NCBI GenBank assembly: GCA_963734685.1
Contig: CAVTIC010000007.1
Coordinates: 496,001-560,000, forward strand
Reading direction: 5' to 3'
Source of the DNA: JAOUEA01 sp963734685
GTDB taxonomy: Bacteria > Actinomycetota > UBA4738 > HRBIN12
DNA: 64,000 nucleotides
This document shows positions 43,165 to 52,541 of this stretch, one piece after another. Each line of letters starts with the position of its first letter. Position 1 is the stretch's first letter. The translations under genes and the position numbers were made by a program. Below the pieces are notes generated by a model that was not told where the DNA came from, made no database searches, and saw only the letters and a list, made by a program, of their open reading frames with translations.

Positions 43165-44100
43165 GGTAACGGCCGGGCGATCGTCTCGCGTCGCGCCGCC
43201 GCTCGAGACGATCAGGGCCACCGCGACGACGATCAACGCCCCCGCCGCGACCGCGGTGGCCGTCAGCCGCTCGTCGAGCAAGAGCCACCCGAGCAACACC
43301 GCCCCGACCGGCGTGACGTACGCGTACGTGGCGACCAGCGACGTGCGGGCCACGCGCAGGAGCCACAGGTAGGCCGTGAACCCGATCCAGGAGCCGAAGA
43401 CGATCAGGTAGGCGAGGGCCAGCACGGAAGCCCGGGAGAACGAGTCGAGCCGCAGGTCGCCGATCTCGCCCGCGAGCGAGCCGGCGAACCAGAAGATGCC
43501 TGCAGCGAGCAGCATCTCCATGCCGGCGGCCACGAACGGCCGCCGGGGGAGGCGTGCGTGCCGCTGGTAGATCGAGCCGGCCGCCCACGAGGCCGCGGCA
43601 CCGAGCGCCACCAGCAGGCCGCCCAGATCGATCGCCCCGTCGAACGCGGACCCGCCCACGAGCAGGGCGGCTCCCGCGAACCCGACCGCGAGTCCGGCCA
43701 CGACGACCGGCGGCTGACGCCTGTGCAGCAGCACCCGGTCGATCGCCGCGATCCACAGCGGCACCGTTGCGATCGCGAGCCCTGCCACCCCCGAGGGGAT
43801 CGTCCGCTCCGCCCACACGATGCCACCGTTGCCGCCGAACATCAGCAGCAGGGCGACCACGGCGGCCCCCTTCCACTCCGCGGCGCCGGGGTGATCGCCC
43901 TCGCGATCGCCGGTGCTGATCGCGATCGGCAACAGGACCGCCCCGGCCACCAGGAACCGTACCCCGGTCGCCACGAGCGAGGGCATCGTCTCGTTCACGA
44001 GCTTGATCGCGATGAAGGTGGTGCTCCAGATCACGTACACGGCCCCCAACGCCACCCAGATGCGGCCCGTGCTCGGCGACGACGCGTGGCGATCGGGCAT
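43111..44100 (-). CDS. EamA/DMT-family transporter
   Basis: A 329-residue drug/metabolite transporter with ten hydrophobic segments in two EamA repeats (one from about residue 14, one from about residue 160). Segments WSTTFIAIKL and GGNGGIVWAERTIPSGVAGL are typical of the YedA/RhtA group. Substrates may be amino acids or drugs. It lies on the minus strand between gatA and gatB, overlapping the gatA end by 54 bases; its C-terminal residues are hydrophilic. Confidence 0.88.
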   Translation of the reverse strand: MPDRHASSPSTGRIWVALGAVYVIWSTTFIAIKLVNETMPSLVATGVRFLVAGAVLLPIAISTGDREGDHPGAAEWKGAAVVALLLMFGGNGGIVWAERTIPSGVAGLAIATVPLWIAAIDRVLLHRRQPPVVVAGLAVGFAGAALLVGGSAFDGAIDLGGLLVALGAAASWAAGSIYQRHARLPRRPFVAAGMEMLLAAGIFWFAGSLAGEIGDLRLDSFSRASVLALAYLIVFGSWIGFTAYLWLLRVARTSLVATYAYVTPVGAVLLGWLLLDERLTATAVAAGALIVVAVALIVSSGGATRDDRPAVTSDAGEQRGPEVEPEIVL

Positions 44101-44160
44101 CGCGACAGGATAGGTGGCACGGCGGCGGCCGCCCTCGCCGGATGCGACGAAGAGCTTCGA

Positions 44161-44166
44161 TAGGCT
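44161..44166 (+). promoter_or_regulatory. -10 box of gatB
   Basis: TAGGCT is followed after eight bases by the gatB ATG at 44175, the same geometry as at 26206 and 63197. No ribosome binding site is visible. Confidence 0.5.
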
Positions 44167-44174
44167 AAGCCGCG

Positions 44175-45626
44175 ATGACCGAGTACGAGGCCGTGATCGG
44201 GCTCGAGTGCCATGTGGAGCTCAGCACCGAAACGAAGATGTTCTGCGGATGCCGCAACGTCTTCGGCGCGCCCCCCAACACGAACGTCTGCCCCGTGTGC
44301 CTGGGGCATCCGGGTTCCCTTCCCGTTCCCAACCGTGAGGCGATCGAGCGCATCATGACGATCGGACTCGCGCTCGGGAGCGAGATCGCGCAGCACTCCG
44401 TCTTCCACCGGAAGAACTACTTCTATCCGGACATGCCGAAGAACTACCAGATCAGCCAGTACGACCTGCCGGTCTGCGTGGGAGGTCACCTCGACGTCGA
44501 GCTGCCCGACGGCTCGACGAGCCGCGTCGGCATCACCCGGGTGCACATGGAGGAGGACACCGGCAAGACCACCCACTCGAGCTCGAGCGGACGGATCCAC
44601 GGCGCCGACGCCGCGCTCGTGGACTTCAATCGCGCCGGCGTGCCCCTCGTGGAATGCGTCAGCGAGCCCGATATCCGCTCACCGGAAGAGGCCGCGGCCT
44701 ACCTCCGCGAGCTCCGAGCCACCCTCGAGGCGCTCGAGGTGAGCGACGTGCGCATGGAGGAAGGCTCGCTCCGCTGCGACGCGAACGTCTCGATGCGCTC
44801 GGTCGGGACGGCGGAGTTCGGCACGAAGGTCGAGATCAAGAACATGAACTCGGTGCGTTCGCTCGAGCGCGCGCTCACCTACGAGATCGCTCGACAGACC
44901 AAGGCCCTCGAGACCGGCGAGACGATCGTGCAGGAGACCCGTCACTGGAACGAGGACGCCGGCGCGACCGCGTCGATGCGCTCCAAGGAGGAAGCCTTCG
45001 ACTACCGTTACTTCCCGGAGCCGGACATCCCGGCGATCGAGCCCGCCGACGGGTGGATCGAGGAGCTGCGAGCTGCCCTCCCGGAGCTCCCGCGCGTCCG
45101 TCGGGAACGCTACGTCGCCGAGCAGGGGCTGAAGCCCGAGGTCGCCCGCGTGCTCGTCTCCGATCGCGCCGGGTCCAGCCTGTTCGAGGAGACGGTGGCG
45201 CTCGGCGCCGACCCGGCGGCTGCGGCGAACTGGATCACGCAGGACCTGGCGGGCCTGGCGAACAAACACGGGTCAGAGGCTGTCGCCAGGGTGACGCCCC
45301 GACACCTCGCCGACCTGCTCGTCTCGCTGAGCGGCGACACGATCAGCGGGGCGGGCGCGAAGCAAGCTCTCGAGGACGTCGTCGAGACCGGCGACGACAT
45401 CGAGACCATCGTCGAACGTCGAGGCCTGCGTCAGGTCTCCGACACGGGCGAGCTCGGCGCGATCGTCGACCGGGTGCTGGCCGACAACGCCGATGCCGCG
45501 CAGAAGTTCCGCGACGGGAACCCCAACCTGATGGGCTTCCTGGTGGGGCAGGTCATGAAAGCCTCGGGTGGCTCGGCGAACCCCAAGCTCGCGCAGGGAT
45601 TGCTGCGCGAGCGGCTCCAGGGCTGA
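44175..45626 (+). CDS. gatB: Glu-tRNA(Gln)/Asp-tRNA(Asn) amidotransferase subunit B
   Basis: GatB phosphorylates the mischarged tRNA and guides amidation. The 483-residue protein has the zinc cysteines (FCGCRNVFG and VCPVCLGHPG), the conserved RKNYFYPDMPKNYQISQYD, VDFNRAGVPLVE and EIKNMNSVRSLERAL, and a C-terminal YqeY/tail domain ending in GFLVGQVMKASGGSANP. All parts are present. Confidence 0.96.
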   Translation: MTEYEAVIGLECHVELSTETKMFCGCRNVFGAPPNTNVCPVCLGHPGSLPVPNREAIERIMTIGLALGSEIAQHSVFHRKNYFYPDMPKNYQISQYDLPVCVGGHLDVELPDGSTSRVGITRVHMEEDTGKTTHSSSSGRIHGADAALVDFNRAGVPLVECVSEPDIRSPEEAAAYLRELRATLEALEVSDVRMEEGSLRCDANVSMRSVGTAEFGTKVEIKNMNSVRSLERALTYEIARQTKALETGETIVQETRHWNEDAGATASMRSKEEAFDYRYFPEPDIPAIEPADGWIEELRAALPELPRVRRERYVAEQGLKPEVARVLVSDRAGSSLFEETVALGADPAAAANWITQDLAGLANKHGSEAVARVTPRHLADLLVSLSGDTISGAGAKQALEDVVETGDDIETIVERRGLRQVSDTGELGAIVDRVLADNADAAQKFRDGNPNLMGFLVGQVMKASGGSANPKLAQGLLRERLQG

Positions 45627-45638
45627 GGTCGAGGCGCC

Positions 45639-46979
45639 GTGCGCGCCCCGTCCGGCCGCCCGAAGCGAATCCCGCTCTGGCAGCTCGCCCTGTACGGGGT
45701 CTCGAGTCTCGCACGCGGAGCTGTGCATCCGTTCGTCCGCTTGTGGCGCTCGAGCGATCCGATCGACTCCTACGCCCTGAATCACCTGACGAGCGTGGCG
45801 GGCGACACGATGCTCGCGATCGCGCTGGCCGACTCGGTGTTCTTCTCGTTGCCGGTCGAGGAGGCGAAGCTCCGCGTGGTCGCCTATCTCGCCATCACGA
45901 TGCTACCGCTCGCGCTCGCCGGACCGCTGCTGGTGCCGCTGCTCGACCGCGCAGGACCGCGCCGCCTGATCGCGTTCGCGTCCGCCGCCGGCCGCGCGGT
46001 GATCGCGATGTATGCGGCGCCCCGGTTCAGCACGCTCCTGCTCTTCCCGGCGGCGCTCGCCTTGCTCGTGCTCTCGAAGGTGCACTCGATCACGAAGAAC
46101 GGCCTCACGATCGCCTACGCCGGGCGCGGGGACGGCCTGATGCAGGCCAACGCCCGGCTGGGCCGACTCGCCGCCGTGGGGGCGATCCTCGCGGCTCCCG
46201 TCGCCTACGCCGCGCTCCGACTCGGTGGCTCCCCGGCCGTGATCTACGTGGCAGCCCTCATCTACGCGGGGTCGGCGGCGCTCACGCTCCGTCTGGCGCA
46301 TCCTGACCCCACACGGGTGCCCGCGGCCGGAACCCGCACCCCGCCGAGCCCGGTCGCGCCGAGCGCTGCCGGTCGGCAGGTCGGCCGGCGTGGCGCCGTG
46401 CCGGCGCTCGCCGTGCCTGCCGTGGGCGCGGTGGGCATGCGTGCGGCGAGCGGCTTCCTGCTGTTCCTGCTGGCGTTCTCGCTCCGTGAGGAATCCGCCC
46501 CCGTGTACTGGTTCGCGGTGCTGGCGGGAGCCGGTCTGATCGGCACGTTCGTCGCCGACATCGTGGCCCCGCGCCTGCCCCGCTCCACCCGCGAGGAAGC
46601 GGTCGTGATCGCATCGGTGAGCGCATCGTGCGTCGGAGCGCTCCTGGCATTCGAGGTCTTCGGACTGCCCCTGCTGACGGTCTTCGCGCTGGTCGCCGGC
46701 GCGGCCACCGAGTTCGGCCGGCTCGCGTTCCAGAGCCTGATGCAGCGGTACGCGCCTGAGGGAGCGCAGGGACGGGTATTCGTGCGGTACGAGGCGCTGC
46801 TGCAGCTCGCATGGGTCGCCGGCGCGTTCCTGCCGGCGCTCCTGCCGATCGACTTCCGGGTCGGCATCCTGATCCTGGCGGCCTTCTACGCGGCGCTCGG
46901 CGTCGGGACCGTGCTGCGGGCGCGCGCGCGGGCACGTCACGACGCCGGCCGTCCGCCGCTTCCCCCGCGGCCCGGCTGA
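45639..46979 (+). CDS. MFS-type membrane transporter
   Basis: A 446-residue membrane protein with about twelve hydrophobic segments. A Pro/Arg-rich loop of around 45 residues (about 227-265) divides the two halves, as in major facilitator transporters. Conserved positions such as PLLDRAGPRR between segments 2 and 3 match the MFS A-motif loosely. Substrate unknown. GTG start 12 bases after gatB, so it may be cotranscribed. Confidence 0.75.
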   Translation: MRAPSGRPKRIPLWQLALYGVSSLARGAVHPFVRLWRSSDPIDSYALNHLTSVAGDTMLAIALADSVFFSLPVEEAKLRVVAYLAITMLPLALAGPLLVPLLDRAGPRRLIAFASAAGRAVIAMYAAPRFSTLLLFPAALALLVLSKVHSITKNGLTIAYAGRGDGLMQANARLGRLAAVGAILAAPVAYAALRLGGSPAVIYVAALIYAGSAALTLRLAHPDPTRVPAAGTRTPPSPVAPSAAGRQVGRRGAVPALAVPAVGAVGMRAASGFLLFLLAFSLREESAPVYWFAVLAGAGLIGTFVADIVAPRLPRSTREEAVVIASVSASCVGALLAFEVFGLPLLTVFALVAGAATEFGRLAFQSLMQRYAPEGAQGRVFVRYEALLQLAWVAGAFLPALLPIDFRVGILILAAFYAALGVGTVLRARARARHDAGRPPLPPRPG

Positions 46980-47066
46980 CCTCACCGACACGTCGAACTC
47001 GCCCTGCAGCGTAAGCTTGCCGGGAGTGCGCCCGCGGGGCGCCCGTCGAGCAGAGGAGGTCGCGCC

Positions 47067-47378
47067 GTGGCGGAGTGGATCACCGTGGGGAGCGCCGACG
47101 AGATCGCCGAGGGCGAGGCCACGGCGTTCGACGTGAACGGCGAGGAGATCGCCGTGTCGCGCGTCGACGGCGCGTTGCATGCGTTCAGCGACATCTGCAC
47201 GCACCGGCGCTGCAACCTGTCGATGGGCGGCGAGATCGACGGCACCACGATCGAGTGCGAATGCCATGGCAGCACCTTCGACATGGTGACCGGCGAGGTC
47301 GTGGAGGGGCCGGCGACCGAGCCGATCGCCACCTTCCCCGTCTCCGACGAGGGCGGCGATCTGCGCATCGAGGCCTGA
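47067..47378 (+). CDS. Rieske-type [2Fe-2S] ferredoxin
   Basis: A 103-residue soluble Rieske protein. The cluster ligands lie in CTHRRCNL (Cys and His) and CECHGSTFD (Cys and His), the pattern of dioxygenase-type ferredoxins and the small subunit of NirD-like proteins. AGAGGAGG precedes the GTG. The next gene is a ferredoxin reductase, so the two form an electron chain from NAD(P)H to an oxygenase. No oxygenase is adjacent; one without its own Rieske domain lies 11 kb downstream. Confidence 0.92.
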   Translation: MAEWITVGSADEIAEGEATAFDVNGEEIAVSRVDGALHAFSDICTHRRCNLSMGGEIDGTTIECECHGSTFDMVTGEVVEGPATEPIATFPVSDEGGDLRIEA

Positions 47379-47386
47379 GGCGTCAC

Positions 47387-48622
47387 GTGCCTCCCGATCG
47401 AACCTTCGTCATCGTGGGCGCGTCGCTCGCCGGCGCGACGGCCGCCGCCACCTTGCGCGAGGAAGGGTTCGACGGCCGCGTCGTGCTGGTCGGCGCCGAG
47501 CCGCTGCCGCCCTACGAGCGACCGGCTCTGTCGAAGGAGTTCCTGCGTGGCGAACAGTCGCTCGAGGAGCAGTACGTGCGTCCCGAGCAGTGGTACGGCG
47601 ATCACGAGGTCGAGACGCGACTCGGCGCCCGCGCGGTGCAGCTCGCCGTGACCGACCGGCAGGTGGTGGTCGCCGGCGGTGAGCGGGTCGGCTACGACGC
47701 CTTGCTCATCGCGACCGGCAGTCGCAACCGGAAGCTCGACGCGCCCGGGTCCTCGCTGCCCGGGGTGTTCGACCTGCGGACCGCCGCCGACGCCGAGCGC
47801 ATCAAGGAATCCGCCGTCGAGGGGGCCCGCGTCGTCTGCGTGGGCATGGGCTTCATCGGGGCGGAGGTCGCGGCATCGATGCGCATGCTCGCCCACGACG
47901 TCGCGGTGGTCGAGGTCTTCGAGACCACCCTGTACCGGGTGCTGGGGCCCGACATCGGCCGGGCGCTGGAGGGACTGCATCGGGACCATGGGGTGCAGCT
48001 GTTGTTCAACGAGGCGGTGGCGAGCTTCGAGGGCGACGGCCGCCTCGAGGCGGTCGTGACGAGCGGCGGCCGCCGCATCGACGCCGACGTCGCGATCGTT
48101 GGAGTCGGCACCGAGCCGAGCGTGGAGCTGATGGCGGGCACCGGACTCGACCAGGGCGGCGGCATCCCGGTGGGGCCGGCCCTGGAGACGTCGGTGCCCG
48201 ACGTGTTCGCGGCCGGCGACGTCGCCCGCCACGAGCACCCGGTCTTCGGGCCGGTCCGCGTCGAGCACTTCGACAACGCGATCAAGATGGGGGAGACCGC
48301 CGCACGCAACATGCTCGGCGCCGGCGAGGTCTTCGCCGACCCCCACTGGTTCTGGAGCGATCAGTACGACTCCCAGGTGCAGATGGCCGGGTTCGCCGCG
48401 ACCTGGAACCGCACCGTCGTCCGCGGTTCCCTCGAGCAACGTTCGTTCTGCGCGTTCCTGCTCGACGCCGACGGGGTGGTGCGTTCGACCGTGAGCCTTG
48501 ACTGGAAGCGCGATGTCCGCCGTTCCTTCGGGCTGATCTCGGCCCAGGTCGCACCCGACCCCGACGCGCTCGCCGACCCCGACGTCGATCTCCGGACGCT
48601 CGTGCCGGAAGCGGAGGGCTGA
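47387..48622 (+). CDS. FAD-dependent ferredoxin reductase
   Basis: A 411-residue flavoprotein of the oxygenase-coupled NADH-dependent reductase family. The FAD-binding motif is VIVGASLAGATAAATL, the NAD motif is VVCVGMGFIGAEVAASM, and the second FAD contact is VFAAGDVARHEHP. The C-terminal domain includes HWFWSDQYDSQVQMAG. The GTG at 47387 is eight bases after the ferredoxin stop. Electron transfer to the adjacent Rieske protein is expected. Confidence 0.93.
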   Translation: MPPDRTFVIVGASLAGATAAATLREEGFDGRVVLVGAEPLPPYERPALSKEFLRGEQSLEEQYVRPEQWYGDHEVETRLGARAVQLAVTDRQVVVAGGERVGYDALLIATGSRNRKLDAPGSSLPGVFDLRTAADAERIKESAVEGARVVCVGMGFIGAEVAASMRMLAHDVAVVEVFETTLYRVLGPDIGRALEGLHRDHGVQLLFNEAVASFEGDGRLEAVVTSGGRRIDADVAIVGVGTEPSVELMAGTGLDQGGGIPVGPALETSVPDVFAAGDVARHEHPVFGPVRVEHFDNAIKMGETAARNMLGAGEVFADPHWFWSDQYDSQVQMAGFAATWNRTVVRGSLEQRSFCAFLLDADGVVRSTVSLDWKRDVRRSFGLISAQVAPDPDALADPDVDLRTLVPEAEG

Positions 48623-48709
48623 GCCGTGCACATCGGCGGGCCCGCCGTCGGCCATCCCACCTGAGACCTCGATCTCCAACGCCGGATCCGTGAGACGCGG
48701 CGCGACCGG

Positions 48710-48862
48710 ATGACGAGGGCGGTGGCGCGTGCCCGAGGTCGCCGCACGATGCTCGACCGCGTGCTGCGCCGAGAGCCGGGGGAGCGTCCGCTGCCGGTCG
48801 AGTTCGACGCGGACTCACTCATCGACCGAGGCGACGACGTCTGGAAGTCGCTCCGCTTCTGA
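48710..48862 (+). CDS. Small basic hypothetical protein
   Basis: A possible 50-residue protein: an Arg-rich N-terminus (TRAVARARGRRTMLDRVLRR) followed by a more acidic half ending DDVWKSLRF. Nearly every third base is G or C, which agrees with coding, but no ribosome binding site is clear and no family is recognised. The open frame extends upstream to 48665 without another start codon. Confidence 0.4.
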   Translation: MTRAVARARGRRTMLDRVLRREPGERPLPVEFDADSLIDRGDDVWKSLRF

Positions 48863-49037
48863 TCTCCCCCGGGAGGAGTAGTCTGGGTTGGACTAGGAGG
48901 TCGTGGGTGGTCCCCTGCCGGCGCCCTCGGTTGGCCCAGATCGTGCGGTTCCCGGATGCCCCACGGGGCCGGGGAAGCCCCCTGCTAGGCTGAACGTTCG
49001 AGCCCAGAACGACAGCTGCGAGGAGTTGATCCGCACC

Positions 49038-50198
49038 GTGGACAGGCCCGAGATCATCCTGGCTCCCGGCCCGACCCCGATCCCGCCCGAGGTGCTGCTC
49101 GCTCAGGGCAGCCCGCTCGTGTACCACCGCGGTCCGGGCTTCGGGAACATCATGCGCGGGGTCACGGACCGGCTGAAGGAGCTCTACCGCACCCACTCCG
49201 CCGACGTGCTCCTGATGACCTCGAGCGGCACCGGTGGGCTCGAATCGGCGATCGCGAACTGCTTCTCGCCGGGCGACGAGGTACTTGTACCGCTGGCGGG
49301 GTTCTTCGCGGAGCGGTTCAAGACGCTGGCCGAGAGGTTCGGACTCACGGTGCACACTGTCGACTACGAGTGGGGCGAACGTGTCCGGCCCGACGAGGTG
49401 GCCGAGGCGCTCGCCGAGCTTCCGGTCAAGGCCGTGTTGCTCACGCAGTCCGAGACGTCGACCGGCGTGATCCAACCGATCGAGCAGCTGGCGAAGGTCG
49501 CCAACGACGCCGGCGCGATGGTGGTGGTCGACGTGGTCTCGTCGCTCGGCGCCGTGCCGTTCGAGTTCGACGCCTGGGGTATCGACGTCGCGGTCGGCGG
49601 GTCCCAGAAGGCGCTGAGCGCCTCGCCGGGCATCGCGTTCGCGGCGATCAGCGAGCGCGCGTGGGACGCCACGCGGTCGGCGACGAACCCGCGCTTCTAC
49701 TTCGACTGGGCGACGTACAAGCGCTTCGCCGACCTTCCCGACCCGGAGAACCCGTGGACCCCGGCGATCAGCGTGATGCAGGGACTGCAGGTCGCGCTGG
49801 AGCTCTACTTCCAAGACGGCATCGAGGTCGCGATGCGCCGGCACCGCATGCTCTCGCGCGCGGTCAAGGAGGGCGTCAAGGCGCTGGGTCTCGACCTGTT
49901 CGGCGAGGGCCTGGAGCAGAACTGGACCGTGACCGCGATCCGGGCCCCCGAGTCGGCCGATGCCGACACGATCAGCGACACGATCAGGGCCGAGCACGGG
50001 GTCGTGCTCGCGCCGGGACAGGGGCCGCTGAAGGGGAAGGTCTTCCGCATCGGGCACTTCGGGTACTTCAGCGAGCTCGACATCATCCGCGGCCTCGCAG
50101 CGTTGGAGATGACGCTCGAGACACTCGGGCATCCCGTGAAGCGAGGCGCTGGGGTGGCCGCCGCCGAGACCGTGTTCATGGAGTCGCGCCCGTCGTGA
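49038..50198 (+). CDS. Class V aminotransferase (serine-pyruvate/phosphoserine type)
   Basis: A 386-residue PLP enzyme of the alanine-glyoxylate/serine-pyruvate group. APGPTPIPPEVL at the N-terminus, TSSGTGGLES (phosphate cup), VVDVVSSLGAVPF and Lys191 in GGSQKALSASPG (Schiff base) are typical. It is followed 19 bases later by serA, so it probably does the SerC step, 3-phosphohydroxypyruvate to phosphoserine. GTG 49038 follows AGGAG at a rather long distance. The 175-base leader before it contains an inverted repeat (TAGTC-N7-GACTA at 48879-48895) and a TAGGCT box at 48986-48991. Confidence 0.85.
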   Translation: MDRPEIILAPGPTPIPPEVLLAQGSPLVYHRGPGFGNIMRGVTDRLKELYRTHSADVLLMTSSGTGGLESAIANCFSPGDEVLVPLAGFFAERFKTLAERFGLTVHTVDYEWGERVRPDEVAEALAELPVKAVLLTQSETSTGVIQPIEQLAKVANDAGAMVVVDVVSSLGAVPFEFDAWGIDVAVGGSQKALSASPGIAFAAISERAWDATRSATNPRFYFDWATYKRFADLPDPENPWTPAISVMQGLQVALELYFQDGIEVAMRRHRMLSRAVKEGVKALGLDLFGEGLEQNWTVTAIRAPESADADTISDTIRAEHGVVLAPGQGPLKGKVFRIGHFGYFSELDIIRGLAALEMTLETLGHPVKRGAGVAAAETVFMESRPS

Positions 50199-50217
50199 TC
50201 CGGGACACGCCTCGCCG

Positions 50218-51816
50218 ATGAGGGTGCTCGTCACCGAGCCGCTCTCCGCGCAGGGGCTCGACCTGCTCCGCGCCGACTTCCGGGTCGACGAACGCACCGA
50301 TCTCGCGACCGGCGATCTCGCGACCGGCGATCTCGCCGCCGAGATCGAACCCTACGACGCGTTGGTCATCCGCAGCGCGACGCAGGTCACCGACGAGGTG
50401 CTGGCCGCCGCTCCGAACCTGAAGGTGGTCGCCCGAGCCGGTATCGGGCTCGACAACGTCGACGTCGAGGCGGCCACGCGCCGCGGTGTGATGGTCGTGA
50501 ACGCGCCGCAGTCCAACATCATCAGCGCTGCGGAGCAGGCGATGGCCCTGTTGCTCGCCCAGGCCCGCAACACGCCACAGGCGCACGCCGCGCTGAAGGC
50601 GGGGTCGTGGGAGCGCTCGAAGTGGGAGGGGGTCGAGCTCGCTGGCAAGACGCTCGGGCTCGTCGGCCTCGGCCGGGTCGGGGTGCTCGTCGCGCAGCGC
50701 GCTGCCGGGTTCGGCATGCGCGTGATCGCGTTCGACCCGTACGTGAGCGCCGACCGCGCGAAGGAGATGGGCGTCGACGCGATGCCGTCGCTCGAGGCGC
50801 TGCTCGTGCAGGCCGACTTCGTCTCGATCCACCTTCCGCGAACGCCGGAGACCGAGGGCCTGATCGGCGAGCACGAGCTGCGACTGATGAAGCAGGGCGC
50901 CCGGCTCGTCAACACCGCCCGCGGGGGCATCGTCGACGAGAGCGCGCTCGCCAAGGCGATCGAGAGCGGCCACCTCGGCGGGGCGGCGCTCGACGTGTTC
51001 GCGACGGAGCCCACGACCGACTCGCCCCTGTTCGCGCTCGAGTCGGTGGTCGTCACGCCCCATCTGGGCGCATCCACCAAGGAAGCGCAGGACAAGGCGG
51101 GCACCACGGTGGCCGAGATGGTGCGGCTCGCGCTCACCGGGGAGTTCGTGCCCTACGCCGTGAACGTCTCGGCCGGGGCCGAGGTCACCGAGGTCGTGCG
51201 GCCGTTCGTGCCGCTCGCGGAGCGGCTCGGGGCGCTCACCGCCGGTCTGGCCGAGGGCGGGGTGCGATCGATCGTCGCGAGCTACCTCGGCCGCATCGCG
51301 GAGTCCGACACGCGCGTGCTCACGCTCGCCGCTCTGAAGGGCATCCTCGGCAACACGGTGAACGAACCCGTCTCGTTCGTGAACGCGCCGATGCTCGCCC
51401 GTGAGCGCGGGCTCACGGTGAGCGAGATGCGCTCGACGGTCTCGCAGGACTACGTGAGCTCGATCTCCCTGCGAGCCGAGACCGATGCGGACCCCGTCGC
51501 GATCTCGGGGTCGGTGCTCGGGCGCGACCACGAGCGGGTCACCCAGGTGAACGGCTTCGAGATCGAGGTCACGCCGGCCGGGCACATGGTGTTCTTCACG
51601 TACGTCGACCGTCCGGGCATCATCGGGAAGGTCGGCACCCTGCTCGGCGAGGCCGGCATCAACATCGCCACGATGGACGTCGGCCGCAAGGCCGAAGGCG
51701 GCGAGGCGCTGATGTGCCTGACGGTGGACACCGAGGTGCCGCCAGGCGTGCTCGAGCTCGTCGCGGGCGAGATCGAGGCCCACCAATTGCGCACTGTCAC
51801 GCTGCCACCATCCTGA
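50218..51816 (+). CDS. serA: D-3-phosphoglycerate dehydrogenase
   Basis: SerA oxidises 3-phosphoglycerate to 3-phosphohydroxypyruvate, the first step of serine synthesis. The 532-residue protein is the long form: an NAD-binding domain with LVGLGRVGVLVAQ, catalytic Arg in NTARGGIVDE and His in VVTPHLGAST, then an intervening (ASB) domain and a C-terminal ACT domain (VDRPGIIGKVGTLLGEAGINIA). The ACT/ASB form is usually feedback-inhibited by serine. A 15-base duplication near the 5' end repeats LATGD. Confidence 0.95.
   Translation: MRVLVTEPLSAQGLDLLRADFRVDERTDLATGDLATGDLAAEIEPYDALVIRSATQVTDEVLAAAPNLKVVARAGIGLDNVDVEAATRRGVMVVNAPQSNIISAAEQAMALLLAQARNTPQAHAALKAGSWERSKWEGVELAGKTLGLVGLGRVGVLVAQRAAGFGMRVIAFDPYVSADRAKEMGVDAMPSLEALLVQADFVSIHLPRTPETEGLIGEHELRLMKQGARLVNTARGGIVDESALAKAIESGHLGGAALDVFATEPTTDSPLFALESVVVTPHLGASTKEAQDKAGTTVAEMVRLALTGEFVPYAVNVSAGAEVTEVVRPFVPLAERLGALTAGLAEGGVRSIVASYLGRIAESDTRVLTLAALKGILGNTVNEPVSFVNAPMLARERGLTVSEMRSTVSQDYVSSISLRAETDADPVAISGSVLGRDHERVTQVNGFEIEVTPAGHMVFFTYVDRPGIIGKVGTLLGEAGINIATMDVGRKAEGGEALMCLTVDTEVPPGVLELVAGEIEAHQLRTVTLPPS
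50299..50328 (+). repeat. Two 15-base tandem copies in serA
   Basis: GATCTCGCGACCGGC occurs twice in tandem, followed by a partial third copy (GATCTCGCC), in the N-terminal region of serA. It encodes DLATG repeats on a surface loop and looks like recent slippage. The frame is kept. Confidence 0.85.
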
Positions 51817-51851
51817 CCCAACGGGGCCGCTCCACTTCTTTCCTCACGCGA

Positions 51852-52541
51852 TCATCCAGAGCCGGATGCCTCGAGCGCGCGGATCGTCAGCCGACGAAGT
51901 GCAAGGAGGGTTCGAAGCTGTGCGGATGCTTCCTCGGCAGTCCGAGGCAGAGGCGAGCTCGTGAGGACATGGTGGCCGGCAGCCTCGAAGTAGGACGGCA
52001 GAGCACTGTCCCCAGACTCGCCGTCTCTGCCGAGCAGCGTGTCGATCGACGATTCGACGAGGCCCGTGACGAGCTCCTCATCCCTCCCGTAGGCACCGGC
52101 GTGGGTATCAGCCAGGGCACGGACGGGGATGGAGGGGAGATCGAGGAACGGCCGACCGAGCGTCACTGCGACAACTATTGGAGGGCTCGTCATCGATAGC
52201 GGTGCCGTGTGGCACATCTCGTTGTGGAACGTGTCGTCCCAATCGTGCCAGTACGCGAAGCTGACGATCGGAACGCCTTCGAAGGTGCCTCGGAGCACCT
52301 GCTCGACGCTATCTCCGCCGAACTGCGGGTCGCTCCGGCGATGGATGACGAAGAAGAACGACTGAAGCTCTGATTCTGGGAGTCCCTCCTCGTCGTGGTC
52401 CAAGCCGATCGCGCTCGCGATGGTCGGCAGCAGAGCGAGAGCTGTCTCGTCGCGCTTCCAGCTCCGCTGCGTCAGCACGATGGTCCACGCATACAGCGCG
52501 GCGCCGGTGACCACGACCGCGACGATGATCCAGGGGATCAT
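51852..52541 (-). CDS. Membrane-anchored hypothetical protein
   Basis: A 229-residue protein with one membrane segment near the start (IPWIIVAVVVTGAALYAWTIVL), then a cytoplasmic or outer domain of about 200 residues. I do not recognise the family. Segments such as FFFVIHRRSDPQFGG and FAYWHDWDDTFHNEMCHT suggest a folded domain. The frame is open further upstream; an ATG at 52640 preceded by GAGGA would add 33 residues. Third codon positions carry visibly more A and T than in neighbours, suggesting acquisition by transfer. It converges on serA. Confidence 0.65.
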   Translation of the reverse strand: MIPWIIVAVVVTGAALYAWTIVLTQRSWKRDETALALLPTIASAIGLDHDEEGLPESELQSFFFVIHRRSDPQFGGDSVEQVLRGTFEGVPIVSFAYWHDWDDTFHNEMCHTAPLSMTSPPIVVAVTLGRPFLDLPSIPVRALADTHAGAYGRDEELVTGLVESSIDTLLGRDGESGDSALPSYFEAAGHHVLTSSPLPRTAEEASAQLRTLLALRRLTIRALEASGSG

